Of a DNA stretch of 64,000 bases, positions 46,202 to 54,943 are shown piece after piece. The notes beneath the pieces were generated by a model that worked only from the letters and a program-made list of their open reading frames with translations, had not been told where the DNA came from and did not search any database. This stretch comes from Candidatus Planktophila sulfonica. GTDB lineage: Bacteria; Actinomycetota; Actinomycetes; Nanopelagicales; Nanopelagicaceae. The position numbers were made by a program, and so were the translations under genes. The stretch covers positions 248,001 through 312,000 of the forward strand of contig NZ_CP016773.1 of assembly GCF_002288065.1 (NCBI RefSeq), read 5' to 3'. Position 1 is the first letter of the stretch; the number at the start of each line of letters is the position of its first letter.

Positions 46202-47278
46202 TTACTTATCTGGGTTAGGAACGGTTACATCGCGAACAAAGGATTCGAGGTCGTTAACTGATTGCAAGAACCCGCGAAGAGTGCGAAGAGTTCCACCGAA
46301 GTTGGTGAACTCTTCAACCTTGAGACCATCAACGTCATACATCTTTCTAAACTCTGGGAAGTTTTCGAGAAGTGGCTCAAGGATGCGCGATTCAATGGGT
46401 TCATTAACGCTATTGAGGTTGGGCGTAATGCCCATCTCATTGATCTTTACCTGCCATGCATATGGGGGAGAGATAACTGAATCTCCACCAAGAATTTCTG
46501 ACCAGTGCATGTGATTGCGGAAAGCAGCAGACAATAAACGGGTGCGATATCCGCGCTCGGTATAAACCTTGTGAGCATGTCTAAAGACAGCAACGCCAGC
46601 CCACTCAAGAATCTCAGGATCGACTTTGGCGCCCATCTTTTCAGCGCCAACTTTTACCCAGTCATCTACGCGACCGACCATGATTGTGCAGACAGGTCCC
46701 ATCTGAGAAATATCTAAACCTTCAGCTTCGCGACGCTTTAACCCGCGCTCGATTGCTTCAGCAACAGCGATTGTCTGTGCAACTGAGAATGAAACGGTCG
46801 CATTGAGGCTAACGCCTTGGTAAGTCGCTTCTTCAAATGCAGTGATTGCCTCACTTGTTACTGGAATCTTGACGATGATGTTCTTAGCAAGCTTTGAGAA
46901 TTCAACAGCCTGATCAGTGAGCGCCTTTGCATTGCGATAAAGGCGTGGATCTGTCTGAATAGATAAGCGGCCATTACGCCCGTTGTACTTTTCGAATTCA
47001 CCTTCGAATAGCTTGGCAGCGTTGACCGAGAGCTCTTTCACCATCGCCCAGCCGATTTCATCTTCGGTAGCAAGTGGATTCTTCTTGGCGTAATCCTTGA
47101 TGCGTTCAACCCAATGTGGTGCATCTGCCTTAATTGCAGTCAGTGCAATAACAGGATTACATGTTGCACCAACGATTCCCCAGTTAAGCGCATCGGTGAG
47201 CTCTTTGGGGTCTGCTGAGTCATTCCAGAGAACAGTCTTCGAGTTCTCCTTCATATAAAGAAAAGGTGATTGGCTCAT
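46202..47278 (-). CDS. Transaldolase-family protein in inositol operon
   Basis: A 358-residue class I aldolase-type protein. It keeps transaldolase landmarks: LWNDSADP (Asp19/20), the GATCNPVI segment, RLSIQTDPRLYRN, the Schiff-base lysine K137 in NIIVKIPVT, and SLNATVSFS. It is longer than the small fructose-6-phosphate-aldolase type and resembles the unclassified transaldolase family proteins. Its place between iolE and a Gfo/Idh gene suggests a step in inositol or related carbon breakdown, perhaps the aldol step normally done by IolJ. That is inference. Confidence 0.8.
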   Translation of the reverse strand: MSQSPFLYMKENSKTVLWNDSADPKELTDALNWGIVGATCNPVIALTAIKADAPHWVERIKDYAKKNPLATEDEIGWAMVKELSVNAAKLFEGEFEKYNGRNGRLSIQTDPRLYRNAKALTDQAVEFSKLAKNIIVKIPVTSEAITAFEEATYQGVSLNATVSFSVAQTIAVAEAIERGLKRREAEGLDISQMGPVCTIMVGRVDDWVKVGAEKMGAKVDPEILEWAGVAVFRHAHKVYTERGYRTRLLSAAFRNHMHWSEILGGDSVISPPYAWQVKINEMGITPNLNSVNEPIESRILEPLLENFPEFRKMYDVDGLKVEEFTNFGGTLRTLRGFLQSVNDLESFVRDVTVPNPDK

Positions 47279-47283
47279 CTCAA

Positions 47284-48198
47284 TTACTTCACTCGTGCAG
47301 CGCGAGTTGCAGCAAGGATGTGCTCGCGGGTGCGCTGTGCAATAGGAAATGGCATATCAACTGGGCAGCCATACATATCTTGCTCAATGATTGCGAAGAT
47401 TTCTGGATTGATCTCAAGTGCGCGCTCAATAATTGGTGCGAACTTTGGAACACCTTCAAAGCCCGGCTCTGTCATAACACCCTTGGCTACTGCATCTCCG
47501 AAGGGAACGTCATTCTTTAAAGTCTCAGCCAAGATATCGGGATGCACTTGCTTAAGGTGCAAATAACCAATGCGCTCTGGATATGCATTCATCATCTTGA
47601 GGTTGTCACCTAAGTAATAAGCAAAGTGTCCTGTATCGAGGCAGAGATTTGAGTAGAGCGGATCTGTCTCTTGTAAGTAGCGCTCTACTTCTTGATAGGT
47701 ACCGATATGGCTATCTGCATGTGAGTGGAATTGCTGGTGAATTCCGAACTCTTCGAGAAGTGCCTTGCCAAGCTTGTTATGTCCTGCAGCAAGACGCTTC
47801 CACTGTTCATTAGAAAGTGTGCGTGGCTCGCGTGCTTGGCCGGTCTTGTCATCGCGCCAGAGATCAGGAATAACGACTAGGTGTTCAACGCCTAACTTAG
47901 AGACAAGGTTTGCAACTGCAAGTGCCTGATCCCATGCGCGTTGCCACTGGCTCTCATCTTCTTTATGGAAACCTGTAAATACAGTTCCAGCAGTCATCTT
48001 GAGATTGCGCTTACCAAGTTCATCTTCAAGCTGCTTTGGGTCAGTAGGAAGGTATCCATAAGGTCCAAGCTCAATCCAGTGGTAACCCGCCTCAACAACT
48101 TCATCAAGGAAGCGATCCCATGGAACCTGGTGGGGCTCACTTGGAAACCAGACGCCCCATGAATCAGGTGCTGTGCCTACGCGGATTTGCTGTGTCAT
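47284..48198 (-). CDS. iolE: Myo-inosose-2 dehydratase
   Basis: TIM-barrel enzyme removing water from 2-keto-myo-inositol. The N-terminal VGTAPDSWGVWFP and the WIELGPYGYLP segment are IolE hallmarks, with metal ligands in HSHADSHIG, CLDTGHFAYY and HLKQVHP. The length of 304 is normal. AGGAG precedes its ATG. It is third from last among the iol genes and directly follows iolD. Confidence 0.92.
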   Translation of the reverse strand: MTQQIRVGTAPDSWGVWFPSEPHQVPWDRFLDEVVEAGYHWIELGPYGYLPTDPKQLEDELGKRNLKMTAGTVFTGFHKEDESQWQRAWDQALAVANLVSKLGVEHLVVIPDLWRDDKTGQAREPRTLSNEQWKRLAAGHNKLGKALLEEFGIHQQFHSHADSHIGTYQEVERYLQETDPLYSNLCLDTGHFAYYLGDNLKMMNAYPERIGYLHLKQVHPDILAETLKNDVPFGDAVAKGVMTEPGFEGVPKFAPIIERALEINPEIFAIIEQDMYGCPVDMPFPIAQRTREHILAATRAARVK

Positions 48199-48208
48199 GG
48201 ATGTGCTC

Positions 48209-50122
48209 CTATTTCTTATCTTCTACGCCGTTACCAAGCAACGGACGTTGCTGTGCAATCTCTGTTTTGTACTGGGCATATGCATCTTGGGTGCTCTTCA
48301 AGTTTGAAACGGGGGCGATAGGAACATCCCACCAACCTTCTCCGCCAGGTGAATAGAGCAGTGGATCGCTATTGATATGAATAAGTGTTGATGTTGCCGC
48401 TTTCTTTGCAGTCTTTACCGCTTCATGAAGATCTGCAATTGCGCTTACTGTCTGCTTGATATCGATGACGTTGATGCCAAGGCTTGCCGCATTTGCCGCA
48501 AGATCAACCGGAAGTTTTTCGCCGTTCTCAAAGTTATTGCCAACTTGGTCTTTAAAGCGATATTGCGTGCCGAAGCGTTGCGAACCAATATCTTCAGAGA
48601 GATGGCCGATGGATGCAAAGCCATGGTTCTGAATCAGAACAATGATGACCTTGAGTCCTTCGGCAACAGCGGAAACAATTTCCGTATGCATCATCAAATA
48701 GGAACCATCACCGACCATCACGATAGGTGTGGCTCCTGCGCGAGCTGCGCCAAGACCTGCGGCGATTTCATATCCCATACATGAGAACGCATATTCAACG
48801 TGATACCCAAGAGGTGAACGCACGCGCCAGAGTTTGTGGAGATCGCCCGGCAATGAACCAGCTGCGCAAATAACGGTATCTGTTGTATCCGTTGCTGATT
48901 GCACTGCATGAATGATTTCAGTTTGGCTTGGAAGTGCGAGCTTTTGATCTACAAAAGCCGCATCAACAACTGCATCCCACTCGGCCTTATCGCTTGTGTA
49001 CTTCTTCTGATACTCAGGTGAAGTTGAGAATCCGCTCAGAAGTTGAGTCAGCTCTGTCAGAGTCTCGCGGGCATCGGCAACAACCGGAAGGGCACTTCCA
49101 TGCTTATAAGCATCGAATGAGGCAATGTTGATATTGATAAAGCGAACATCGGGGTTCTGGAAGGCAGTGCGGCTTGATGTCGTGAAGTCGCTGTAGCGCG
49201 TACCAATACCGATAACAACATCAGCGTCATGAGCTGCTCTATTTGCGGCAGTTGTGCCAGTTGCACCTACAGAACCGAGAAGTTGTGGGTGATCCCAATT
49301 GAGTGAACCAACGCCCGCTTGTGATGTTCCAACAGGGATCTTGGTCTGTTCAACAAATTTCTGCAGCGCATCATGAGCATCGGAGTAAATAACTCCACCA
49401 CCCGCAATGATTAATGGGTTCTTTGCGCCAGCAATTACTCTTGCAACGCTTGCAAGAAGAGCAGCTTCTGCACGTGGGCGACGGATATGCCATTCGCGAT
49501 CTGCTAGAAATTCTTCAGGCACATCAATAACTTCTGCCTGTACATCTTCTGGAAGTGCGATGGTGACTGCACCTGTTTCAGATGGATCTGTAAGAACACG
49601 CATTGCACTTAAAAGTGCTGAGAAAACTTGTTCAGGTCGCTGTACTCGATCAAAGAAACGAGAGAGTGGCTTAAATGCATCGTTCACAGAGAGCGTTGCA
49701 TCATGTGGCATCTCGAGCTGTTGTAGAACTGGATCTGAAGAACGATTGGCAAAGGTATCTGAAGGAAGAAGAAGTACAGGTAAACGATTTGTGGTTGCAA
49801 CCGCTGCACCTGTGAGCATATTTGTAGCTCCTGGACCGACGGATGCTGTGCATGCGAAGGTGGCGCGACGGCGCTTCATGCGAGCAAATGCAGTTGATTC
49901 GTGAACCATGGCTTGTTCATTGCGCGCTTGGAAGTAAGGCATAACTGATGGATCTTCAACAGAGAGTTGCTTGAGCGCTTGACCGATACCAGCAACATTT
50001 CCGTGGCCAAAGATTCCGAAGACACCTTGAATAGTGCGTTCGCGGTGATCGCCATCAACTGTGTATTGGTGTGAAAGGAATTCAACAATTGCTTGGCTAA
50101 CTGTCATTCTGCGAGTGGCCAT
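48209..50122 (-). CDS. iolD: 3D-(3,5/4)-trihydroxycyclohexane-1,2-dione hydrolase
   Basis: Thiamine-diphosphate enzyme that opens the inositol ring to give 5-deoxyglucuronate. The activating glutamate is in MVHESTAFARM. The ThDP/Mg motif is MVGDGSYLMMHTEI (GDG with the downstream N region IVLIQNHGF). The ring-opening homologues and the length of 637 match IolD. AAGGAA precedes the ATG. Confidence 0.95.
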   Translation of the reverse strand: MATRRMTVSQAIVEFLSHQYTVDGDHRERTIQGVFGIFGHGNVAGIGQALKQLSVEDPSVMPYFQARNEQAMVHESTAFARMKRRRATFACTASVGPGATNMLTGAAVATTNRLPVLLLPSDTFANRSSDPVLQQLEMPHDATLSVNDAFKPLSRFFDRVQRPEQVFSALLSAMRVLTDPSETGAVTIALPEDVQAEVIDVPEEFLADREWHIRRPRAEAALLASVARVIAGAKNPLIIAGGGVIYSDAHDALQKFVEQTKIPVGTSQAGVGSLNWDHPQLLGSVGATGTTAANRAAHDADVVIGIGTRYSDFTTSSRTAFQNPDVRFININIASFDAYKHGSALPVVADARETLTELTQLLSGFSTSPEYQKKYTSDKAEWDAVVDAAFVDQKLALPSQTEIIHAVQSATDTTDTVICAAGSLPGDLHKLWRVRSPLGYHVEYAFSCMGYEIAAGLGAARAGATPIVMVGDGSYLMMHTEIVSAVAEGLKVIIVLIQNHGFASIGHLSEDIGSQRFGTQYRFKDQVGNNFENGEKLPVDLAANAASLGINVIDIKQTVSAIADLHEAVKTAKKAATSTLIHINSDPLLYSPGGEGWWDVPIAPVSNLKSTQDAYAQYKTEIAQQRPLLGNGVEDKK

Positions 50123-50134
50123 ATCAATTCCTTC

Positions 50135-51043
50135 CTAAGCTCCGTAGGGCAATCTTGGGTCTGTTTGCTGCGATTGCCAAGTGTCACGAATCCAAGCCTG
50201 GTCGGGATGATCCGTTGCATTCCATGCGCGTTCTGGATCTGGTCCGGCCATCACATTGAAGAAGTAAAGGTCATATCCAGGTCCTGCTGCAGCTGGTCCA
50301 TGCCATCCGTAAGGAACGAGTGCAACATCGCCTGAATGAATCTCTTCATTAACATCGTAAGGGCGTGAATCGGCAGAAGTTCCGCGGAAATAACCAAATG
50401 GTGATGATGTTTTTGGCGTTGTTGCTCCGCGAGTAACGGCGCTTTCAAAGTAGTAAATCTCTTCTAGGTTGGATTCTTTGCCGGCAATATATGCATCGTG
50501 CTTATGTGAAGGAGAACCTGACCAGTTTCCAGCCGGGACTATTACTTCGCAGACAATCATTCGATCAGCATCAAGAGTCTCGGGCATTCCTAAGTTATGT
50601 ACTTGGCGAGTTTCGCGACCTGCTCCGCGAAGAGTTACTGAAACATCTTCTTTACGAGTGAAGCAAACTTCTTTCGCAACAGATGCAGGAGTTTCACCAA
50701 CTGCGATTCGTCCAACACCTGTGATTGATGCTGAAGTGTTGATGGGTAGATAGATGCAATCAGATGGTCCGTGAAAAACAGATTTGCGGCCACGCAGTAC
50801 TTGGTTTGAACTTGCTCCGTTGTGTTCGTACTCAACGAGAAATTCTTCGCCTTCTAAAGCGAAGATGATGCGCTCGTTGGAATCACTTGGAAGTGAAAGA
50901 GCGGCGCCTTGTGAAAGTGTTCCAACGCGAAGGCCTGTGAATTTCCAGCCCGCAACAGGCGGGTTCTGCGGATCAACATGGATATCCCAAGCGCCCTGAG
51001 CTAACTCAGCTTTCTTGAAATACCACTTGCCTGCAGAGGACAT
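50135..51043 (-). CDS. iolB: 5-deoxy-glucuronate isomerase
   Basis: Cupin isomerase turning 5-deoxyglucuronate into 5-dehydro-2-deoxygluconate. Typical segments are VPAGNWSGSPSHKHD, LEEIYYFES and ALVPYGWHGPAAAGPGYDLYFFNVMAGP, containing the metal-binding His and Glu residues. The length of 302 is slightly long for the family. The next enzymes, the kinase IolC and aldolase IolJ, are not in this operon. Confidence 0.95.
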   Translation of the reverse strand: MSSAGKWYFKKAELAQGAWDIHVDPQNPPVAGWKFTGLRVGTLSQGAALSLPSDSNERIIFALEGEEFLVEYEHNGASSNQVLRGRKSVFHGPSDCIYLPINTSASITGVGRIAVGETPASVAKEVCFTRKEDVSVTLRGAGRETRQVHNLGMPETLDADRMIVCEVIVPAGNWSGSPSHKHDAYIAGKESNLEEIYYFESAVTRGATTPKTSSPFGYFRGTSADSRPYDVNEEIHSGDVALVPYGWHGPAAAGPGYDLYFFNVMAGPDPERAWNATDHPDQAWIRDTWQSQQTDPRLPYGA

Positions 51044-51066
51044 CTCATCGATTAATTCTGTTTGGA

Positions 51067-52557
51067 TTAATTCTGTGGGAAGCCGAGGTTAATTCCACCG
51101 TGGCTTGGATCAAGCCAACGTGAAGTAATTGCCTTTCCACGTGTGAAGAAGTGAACTCCTTCAACTCCGTGCGCCTTGGTATCACCGAAGAGTGATTGCT
51201 TCCATCCACCGAAGGAGTAGTAAGCAACAGGTACAGGAATAGGAACGTTGATTCCGACCATACCTACTTGAATTTCATTCTGGAAGCGACGTGCTGCGCC
51301 ACCATCGTTGGTAAAGATTGCTGTTCCGTTTCCGAAAGCACCGCTATTAATAAGTGCAACACCCTCGTCGTAGCTCTTTACGCGCACGATAGAAAGTACT
51401 GGCCCGAAGATTTCTTCGGTGTAAACCTTTGATGTTGTCGGTACCTTGTCGACCAAAGTTGGTGCAAGCCAGAATCCATTGGCATCGCCATCAACCTGTG
51501 GGTTGCGGCCATCAACGACAACTGTTGCGCCATCCTTTTCAGCGATATCGATATAGGAAGCAACTTTGTCGCGGTGTTCGCGAGTAACAAGAGGACCCAT
51601 ATCGCAGCCGCGGCGGCCATCGCCGGTGCGGAGCTTGCCCATGCGCTCGACAATCTTTGGAATCAACTTATCGGCAACTGGTTCGACAGCTACGACAACA
51701 GAGATAGCCATGCAACGCTCGCCGGCGCTACCGAAACCGGCATTGATTGCAGAGTCTGCAACGAGTTCAAGATCTGCATCTGGAAGAACGAGCATGTGGT
51801 TCTTTGCACCACCGAGCGCCTGTACGCGCTTACCTGAACGAGAAGCGTTCTCGTAAATATATTGTGCAATCGGAGTTGAACCCACGAATGAGATTGACTC
51901 GACATCTGGGCTATTGAGCAATCCGTCTACAGATTCCTTGTCGCCGTTGAGAACGTTAAATACGCCGTCCGGAAGTCCAGCTTCTTTCCAGAGCTTTGCA
52001 ATCCACATTGATGCACTTGGATCTTTTTCAGATGGCTTAATGACTACGGTATTACCTGCTGCAATTGCAATTGGGAAGAACCACATTGGCACCATTGCTG
52101 GGAAGTTAAATGGGCTGATGATTCCGACAACGCCAAGTGGCTGACGTGTTGAATACACATCAACGCCAGTTGAAGCGTTCTCTGTGTAGAAACCTTTAAG
52201 TAGGTGAGGAATACCAGTCGCAAATTCAACAACTTCTTGGCCGCGGGTAATTTCTCCGAGCGCATCTGAGAGGACTTTTCCATGCTCGCTTGTGATGATT
52301 TCTGCGAGTTCGCCCTTGCGAGAGTTAAGAAGTTCGCGGAAGGAAAAGATGATCTGCTGGCGCTTAGCGAGTGATTCATCGCGCCACTTTGGATATGCAT
52401 CCTTTGCGGCCTTAATAGCGGCATCAATTTCTGTCTGGTTAGCGAGAGCTACACGCTTTGTTTCGGTTCCAAGAGCGGGGTCGTAGACCGGTGAAGTTCT
52501 TCCTGAAGTGCTGACGAATTCTGCGCCATTGATCCAGTGGTTAACGACAGTGCTCAT
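51067..52557 (-). CDS. mmsA: CoA-acylating methylmalonate-semialdehyde dehydrogenase
   Basis: Converts malonate or methylmalonate semialdehyde to acetyl- or propionyl-CoA, the last step of inositol breakdown (IolA) and part of valine breakdown. The catalytic cysteine is C282 (GSAGERCMAIS). The ISPFNFPAMVPMWF and FVGSTPIAQYIY segments distinguish the family from other aldehyde dehydrogenases. The length of 496 is standard. GAGGAGG precedes the ATG. It is the first gene of the minus-strand iol operon. Confidence 0.95.
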   Translation of the reverse strand: MSTVVNHWINGAEFVSTSGRTSPVYDPALGTETKRVALANQTEIDAAIKAAKDAYPKWRDESLAKRQQIIFSFRELLNSRKGELAEIITSEHGKVLSDALGEITRGQEVVEFATGIPHLLKGFYTENASTGVDVYSTRQPLGVVGIISPFNFPAMVPMWFFPIAIAAGNTVVIKPSEKDPSASMWIAKLWKEAGLPDGVFNVLNGDKESVDGLLNSPDVESISFVGSTPIAQYIYENASRSGKRVQALGGAKNHMLVLPDADLELVADSAINAGFGSAGERCMAISVVVAVEPVADKLIPKIVERMGKLRTGDGRRGCDMGPLVTREHRDKVASYIDIAEKDGATVVVDGRNPQVDGDANGFWLAPTLVDKVPTTSKVYTEEIFGPVLSIVRVKSYDEGVALINSGAFGNGTAIFTNDGGAARRFQNEIQVGMVGINVPIPVPVAYYSFGGWKQSLFGDTKAHGVEGVHFFTRGKAITSRWLDPSHGGINLGFPQN

Positions 52558-52583
52558 TTATTCCTCCTCGAAGCCAGACTGCG

Positions 52584-52589
52584 ATACTA
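52584..52589 (-). promoter_or_regulatory. -10 box TAGTAT of the iol operon
   Basis: Minus-strand TAGTAT would start transcription near 52577 and leave a short leader that contains the GAGGAGG ribosome-binding site (52563-52569) of mmsA. Unlike most units here this operon therefore has a conventional leader. No regulator gene lies beside it. Confidence 0.45.
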
Positions 52590-52635
52590 GGGGAGAAGTT
52601 GCTGTACCTGGAAGTCACATCTAGAATTCTCATCA

Positions 52636-52755
52636 TTAAGGGGAGTACCTAGATACAGCCACCTCGTCAATACGGTGTAAAAACCCGGGGCGCTGGCCGC
52701 AGTGCGGTTAGGAAGACCTTGACCACGTTACTACTTACGCGCGTCAAGGAGAATA
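52636..52755 (+). promoter_or_regulatory. yybP-ykoY manganese riboswitch with translational expression platform
   Basis: The leader carries conserved yybP-ykoY elements: GGGGAGTA (52640-52647) at the 5' side and AAGACCTTGACC (52713-52724) at the 3' side, with two internal hairpins (CACC/GGTG and CCGC/GCGG) around CCCGGGG. P1 pairs TTAAGG (52636-52641) with CCTTGA (52717-52722). The same 3' strand, CCTTGAC (52717-52723), is exactly complementary to GTCAAGG (52743-52749), which contains the start of the AAGGAG ribosome-binding site. Mn2+ binding should favour P1 and free the site, switching the downstream terC on. Family assignment rests on motif recall without a covariance search. Confidence 0.8.
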
Positions 52756-52759
52756 AATC

Positions 52760-53758
52760 ATGGATGTATCACTACTCGTTTGGTCAGTTACGGTCGGAGC
52801 AATTCTCCTACTCGTTATTGCTGATCTACTCACCGTCAGTGCAAAGCCCCACGAAGTAAAGTTTAGAGAAGCTGCGGGCTGGTCAATTTTCTATATCGGA
52901 ATCGCAATCGGTTTCGGCATCTGGGTCTGGCAACAATATGGAAGTCAGATGGGAACAGAATTCTTTGCCGCTTATCTTGTTGAGAAATCTCTCTCCGTAG
53001 ATAACCTCTTTGTCTTTGTCATCATCCTCGCTCAATTCGCGGTGCCGAGTGCGTTCCATCAGCGCGTACTTCTCATCGGCGTAATTTTAGCGCTCGTACT
53101 TCGCGCCATCTTTATCGCAGTGGGTGCCGCAGCACTTCAAGCATTCGCATTCACATTCGTTATCTTCGGAGCAATCTTGATCTGGACCGGTGTTGGTCTC
53201 TTCAAGCATTGGGATGAAGATCCTGAACCAGGCGATAACGCAATCGTGAAGCGTATTCGTAAGCGCATCACGATGGTCGATGAATTCCATGGCACAAAGC
53301 TCTTCATCCGCCAGAACGGCAAGCGCATTGCAACACCTATGTTCTTAGTGATGATTGCTATCGGTTCAACAGACTTGCTCTTTGCTCTGGACTCAATCCC
53401 TGCAACATTCGGCGTCACTTCTGAGACCTTCTTGGTTTTCTCAGCTAACGCTTTTGCGCTGCTTGGGCTGCGAGCTCTCTACTTCCTCGTGAAAGGCTTG
53501 CTAGACAGACTTATCTATCTATCTCTTGGCCTCTCAATAATCTTGATGTTTATCGGGGTTAAGTTGATCATGACTTATCTTCATGAAGAATTCACTTCTA
53601 TCCCGAAGATTTCCACACCTGTCGGCTTGGCCGTCATTGGTACTATTCTTGTTATCTCGACAGTTGCTAGTTTGATTAAGACAAAGTCTGATCCGACAGC
53701 AAAGGCACATGCTGGTCGTGTAACAGGAAGCAAGGACAATGAAGGCGAAGATAGCTAA
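52760..53758 (+). CDS. TerC/Alx family manganese exporter (riboswitch-controlled copy)
   Basis: A 332-residue membrane protein with about eight helices and TerC motifs FFAAYLVEKSLSVDNLFVFVIIL and GSTDLLFALDSIPATFGV, whose membrane Asp residues are thought to bind metal. A longer soluble loop (about 155-190) and a charged C-terminal tail distinguish it from the copy at 38195. The yybP-ykoY leader marks it as a likely Mn2+ exporter. AAGGAG is 8 bases before ATG 52760. It overlaps the next gene by 20 bases. Confidence 0.92.
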   Translation: MDVSLLVWSVTVGAILLLVIADLLTVSAKPHEVKFREAAGWSIFYIGIAIGFGIWVWQQYGSQMGTEFFAAYLVEKSLSVDNLFVFVIILAQFAVPSAFHQRVLLIGVILALVLRAIFIAVGAAALQAFAFTFVIFGAILIWTGVGLFKHWDEDPEPGDNAIVKRIRKRITMVDEFHGTKLFIRQNGKRIATPMFLVMIAIGSTDLLFALDSIPATFGVTSETFLVFSANAFALLGLRALYFLVKGLLDRLIYLSLGLSIILMFIGVKLIMTYLHEEFTSIPKISTPVGLAVIGTILVISTVASLIKTKSDPTAKAHAGRVTGSKDNEGEDS

Positions 53759-53990
53759 GGCGTGGAAAGCTCTTCCAGGCCCCGTCCGTAAAACAATTGT
53801 GTTGGTCGTTGGATCAACTCTGATTATTCTCGGATCACTTCTTGTTGTACTTCCAGGTCCATTTACTTTGCCACTGATCATCCTTGGGCTCTTTGTACTT
53901 GGCCTCGAATTTGCATGGGCGCAGAGAACTCTTGAGCAAGTAAAAGCACAAGGTTCGAAGCTCAATCCTAAGAAGTTGTTTAAGAAGTAA
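53739..53990 (+). CDS. PGPGW-type small transmembrane protein
   Basis: An 83-residue protein with two hydrophobic helices. The LVVLPGPFTLPLIILGLFVLGLEF segment fits the PGPGW/TIGR02611 family of putative membrane proteins. A basic C-terminus follows. It overlaps the end of the riboswitch-controlled terC and is probably co-regulated by manganese. Function unknown. Confidence 0.72.
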   Translation: MKAKIAKAWKALPGPVRKTIVLVVGSTLIILGSLLVVLPGPFTLPLIILGLFVLGLEFAWAQRTLEQVKAQGSKLNPKKLFKK

Positions 53991-53998
53991 TTCTGGGC

Positions 53999-54496
53999 AT
54001 GCATCAAACTCTCACCGTTGAAGAGTTGCACGAAGATAAGTGGGCTCGTTACAGAGATATCCGTCTTGCTGCACTTGAAAACGATGGTCATGCGTTCGGC
54101 GGAAATCTAGAATCTGAAAAAGCTTTCACCGAAGAGGAATGGCGATCAAAGGCGCGGCAATACATTGCCTTAGTCGCAGTAATTGATGGCAAAGATATCG
54201 GCATGATGACTGTCGAAAATCTCAGCGGAGATTTCGGAGCCACATGCTGGGTTGGAAGTTGCTGGGTGAATTCAGAATTTAGAAAATTCGGAGCGCTACG
54301 CGCACTCTTTGAATATCTCGATAAGGATGCCGCCCAAAGAGATTGGCTTATTCAGGGGCTAGGCGTCTGGGTTGATAACGAAATTGCGATTAAAGCCTAC
54401 GAAAAAATTGGTTTTGCATTGATGGGGGAGAAGCAAGAAAGCACGCGCAAGCCTGGAATGTATTACCAGCGGATGATTAGGAAGACGCCTAACTAG
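53999..54496 (+). CDS. GNAT family N-acetyltransferase
   Basis: A 165-residue acetyltransferase. The motif-A region is WVGSCWVNSEFRKFGALRALFEYLDKDA, with a weakened Q/RxxGxG/A loop (RKFGAL), and AIKAYEKIGFALMGE forms the conserved C-terminal element. The substrate is unknown. It is 8 bases downstream of the PGPGW gene, and its stop abuts that of the opposing GNAT gene. Confidence 0.82.
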   Translation: MHQTLTVEELHEDKWARYRDIRLAALENDGHAFGGNLESEKAFTEEEWRSKARQYIALVAVIDGKDIGMMTVENLSGDFGATCWVGSCWVNSEFRKFGALRALFEYLDKDAAQRDWLIQGLGVWVDNEIAIKAYEKIGFALMGEKQESTRKPGMYYQRMIRKTPN

Positions 54497-54943
54497 TTAC
54501 GAAAGTTGAACTCGGTACTGACGCTTGCCGGATTCAAGAACGTAGGTGTCATAGAGCCCGCGCGCTACTTCGTTATCTGCGTCCGTATTCCAATAAAGAC
54601 GTGAACATTTCATTTCAAGCGCGAAGGCTTTGACGTAATCGATAAGCGCTCTGCCCGCACCTGAGCCGCGAACTTCTGGATCAACGAATAAATCTTCGAG
54701 GTAGCAATGCCCGTTGGGAGACCAGGTTGAATTTTGAAGGTTGTAGGTCGTGAAACCAACAACCGTTCCATCAAGTTCTGCAACGGCACATTTCATATTG
54801 AATTCAGGATCCATGATGCGAGTCCATGTGCGCTCAGTCTGTTCAGCAGGGACAGCTGTCTTATAGAAGTCGAGATATCCCTGCCATAGAACGAGCCAGC
54901 GCTCTTTATCGCTTTGAGCGATTGGTCGAATTGAAATAGTCAT
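54497..54943 (-). CDS. GNAT family N-acetyltransferase
   Basis: A 148-residue acetyltransferase. The acetyl-CoA loop is clear in LEDLFVDPEVRGSGAGRALIDYV (R-G-S-G-A-G). The C-terminal ARGLYDTYVLESGKRQYRV completes the fold. The substrate is unknown. It directly follows the DUF4389 gene, with stop and start touching. Confidence 0.87.
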   Translation of the reverse strand: MTISIRPIAQSDKERWLVLWQGYLDFYKTAVPAEQTERTWTRIMDPEFNMKCAVAELDGTVVGFTTYNLQNSTWSPNGHCYLEDLFVDPEVRGSGAGRALIDYVKAFALEMKCSRLYWNTDADNEVARGLYDTYVLESGKRQYRVQLS

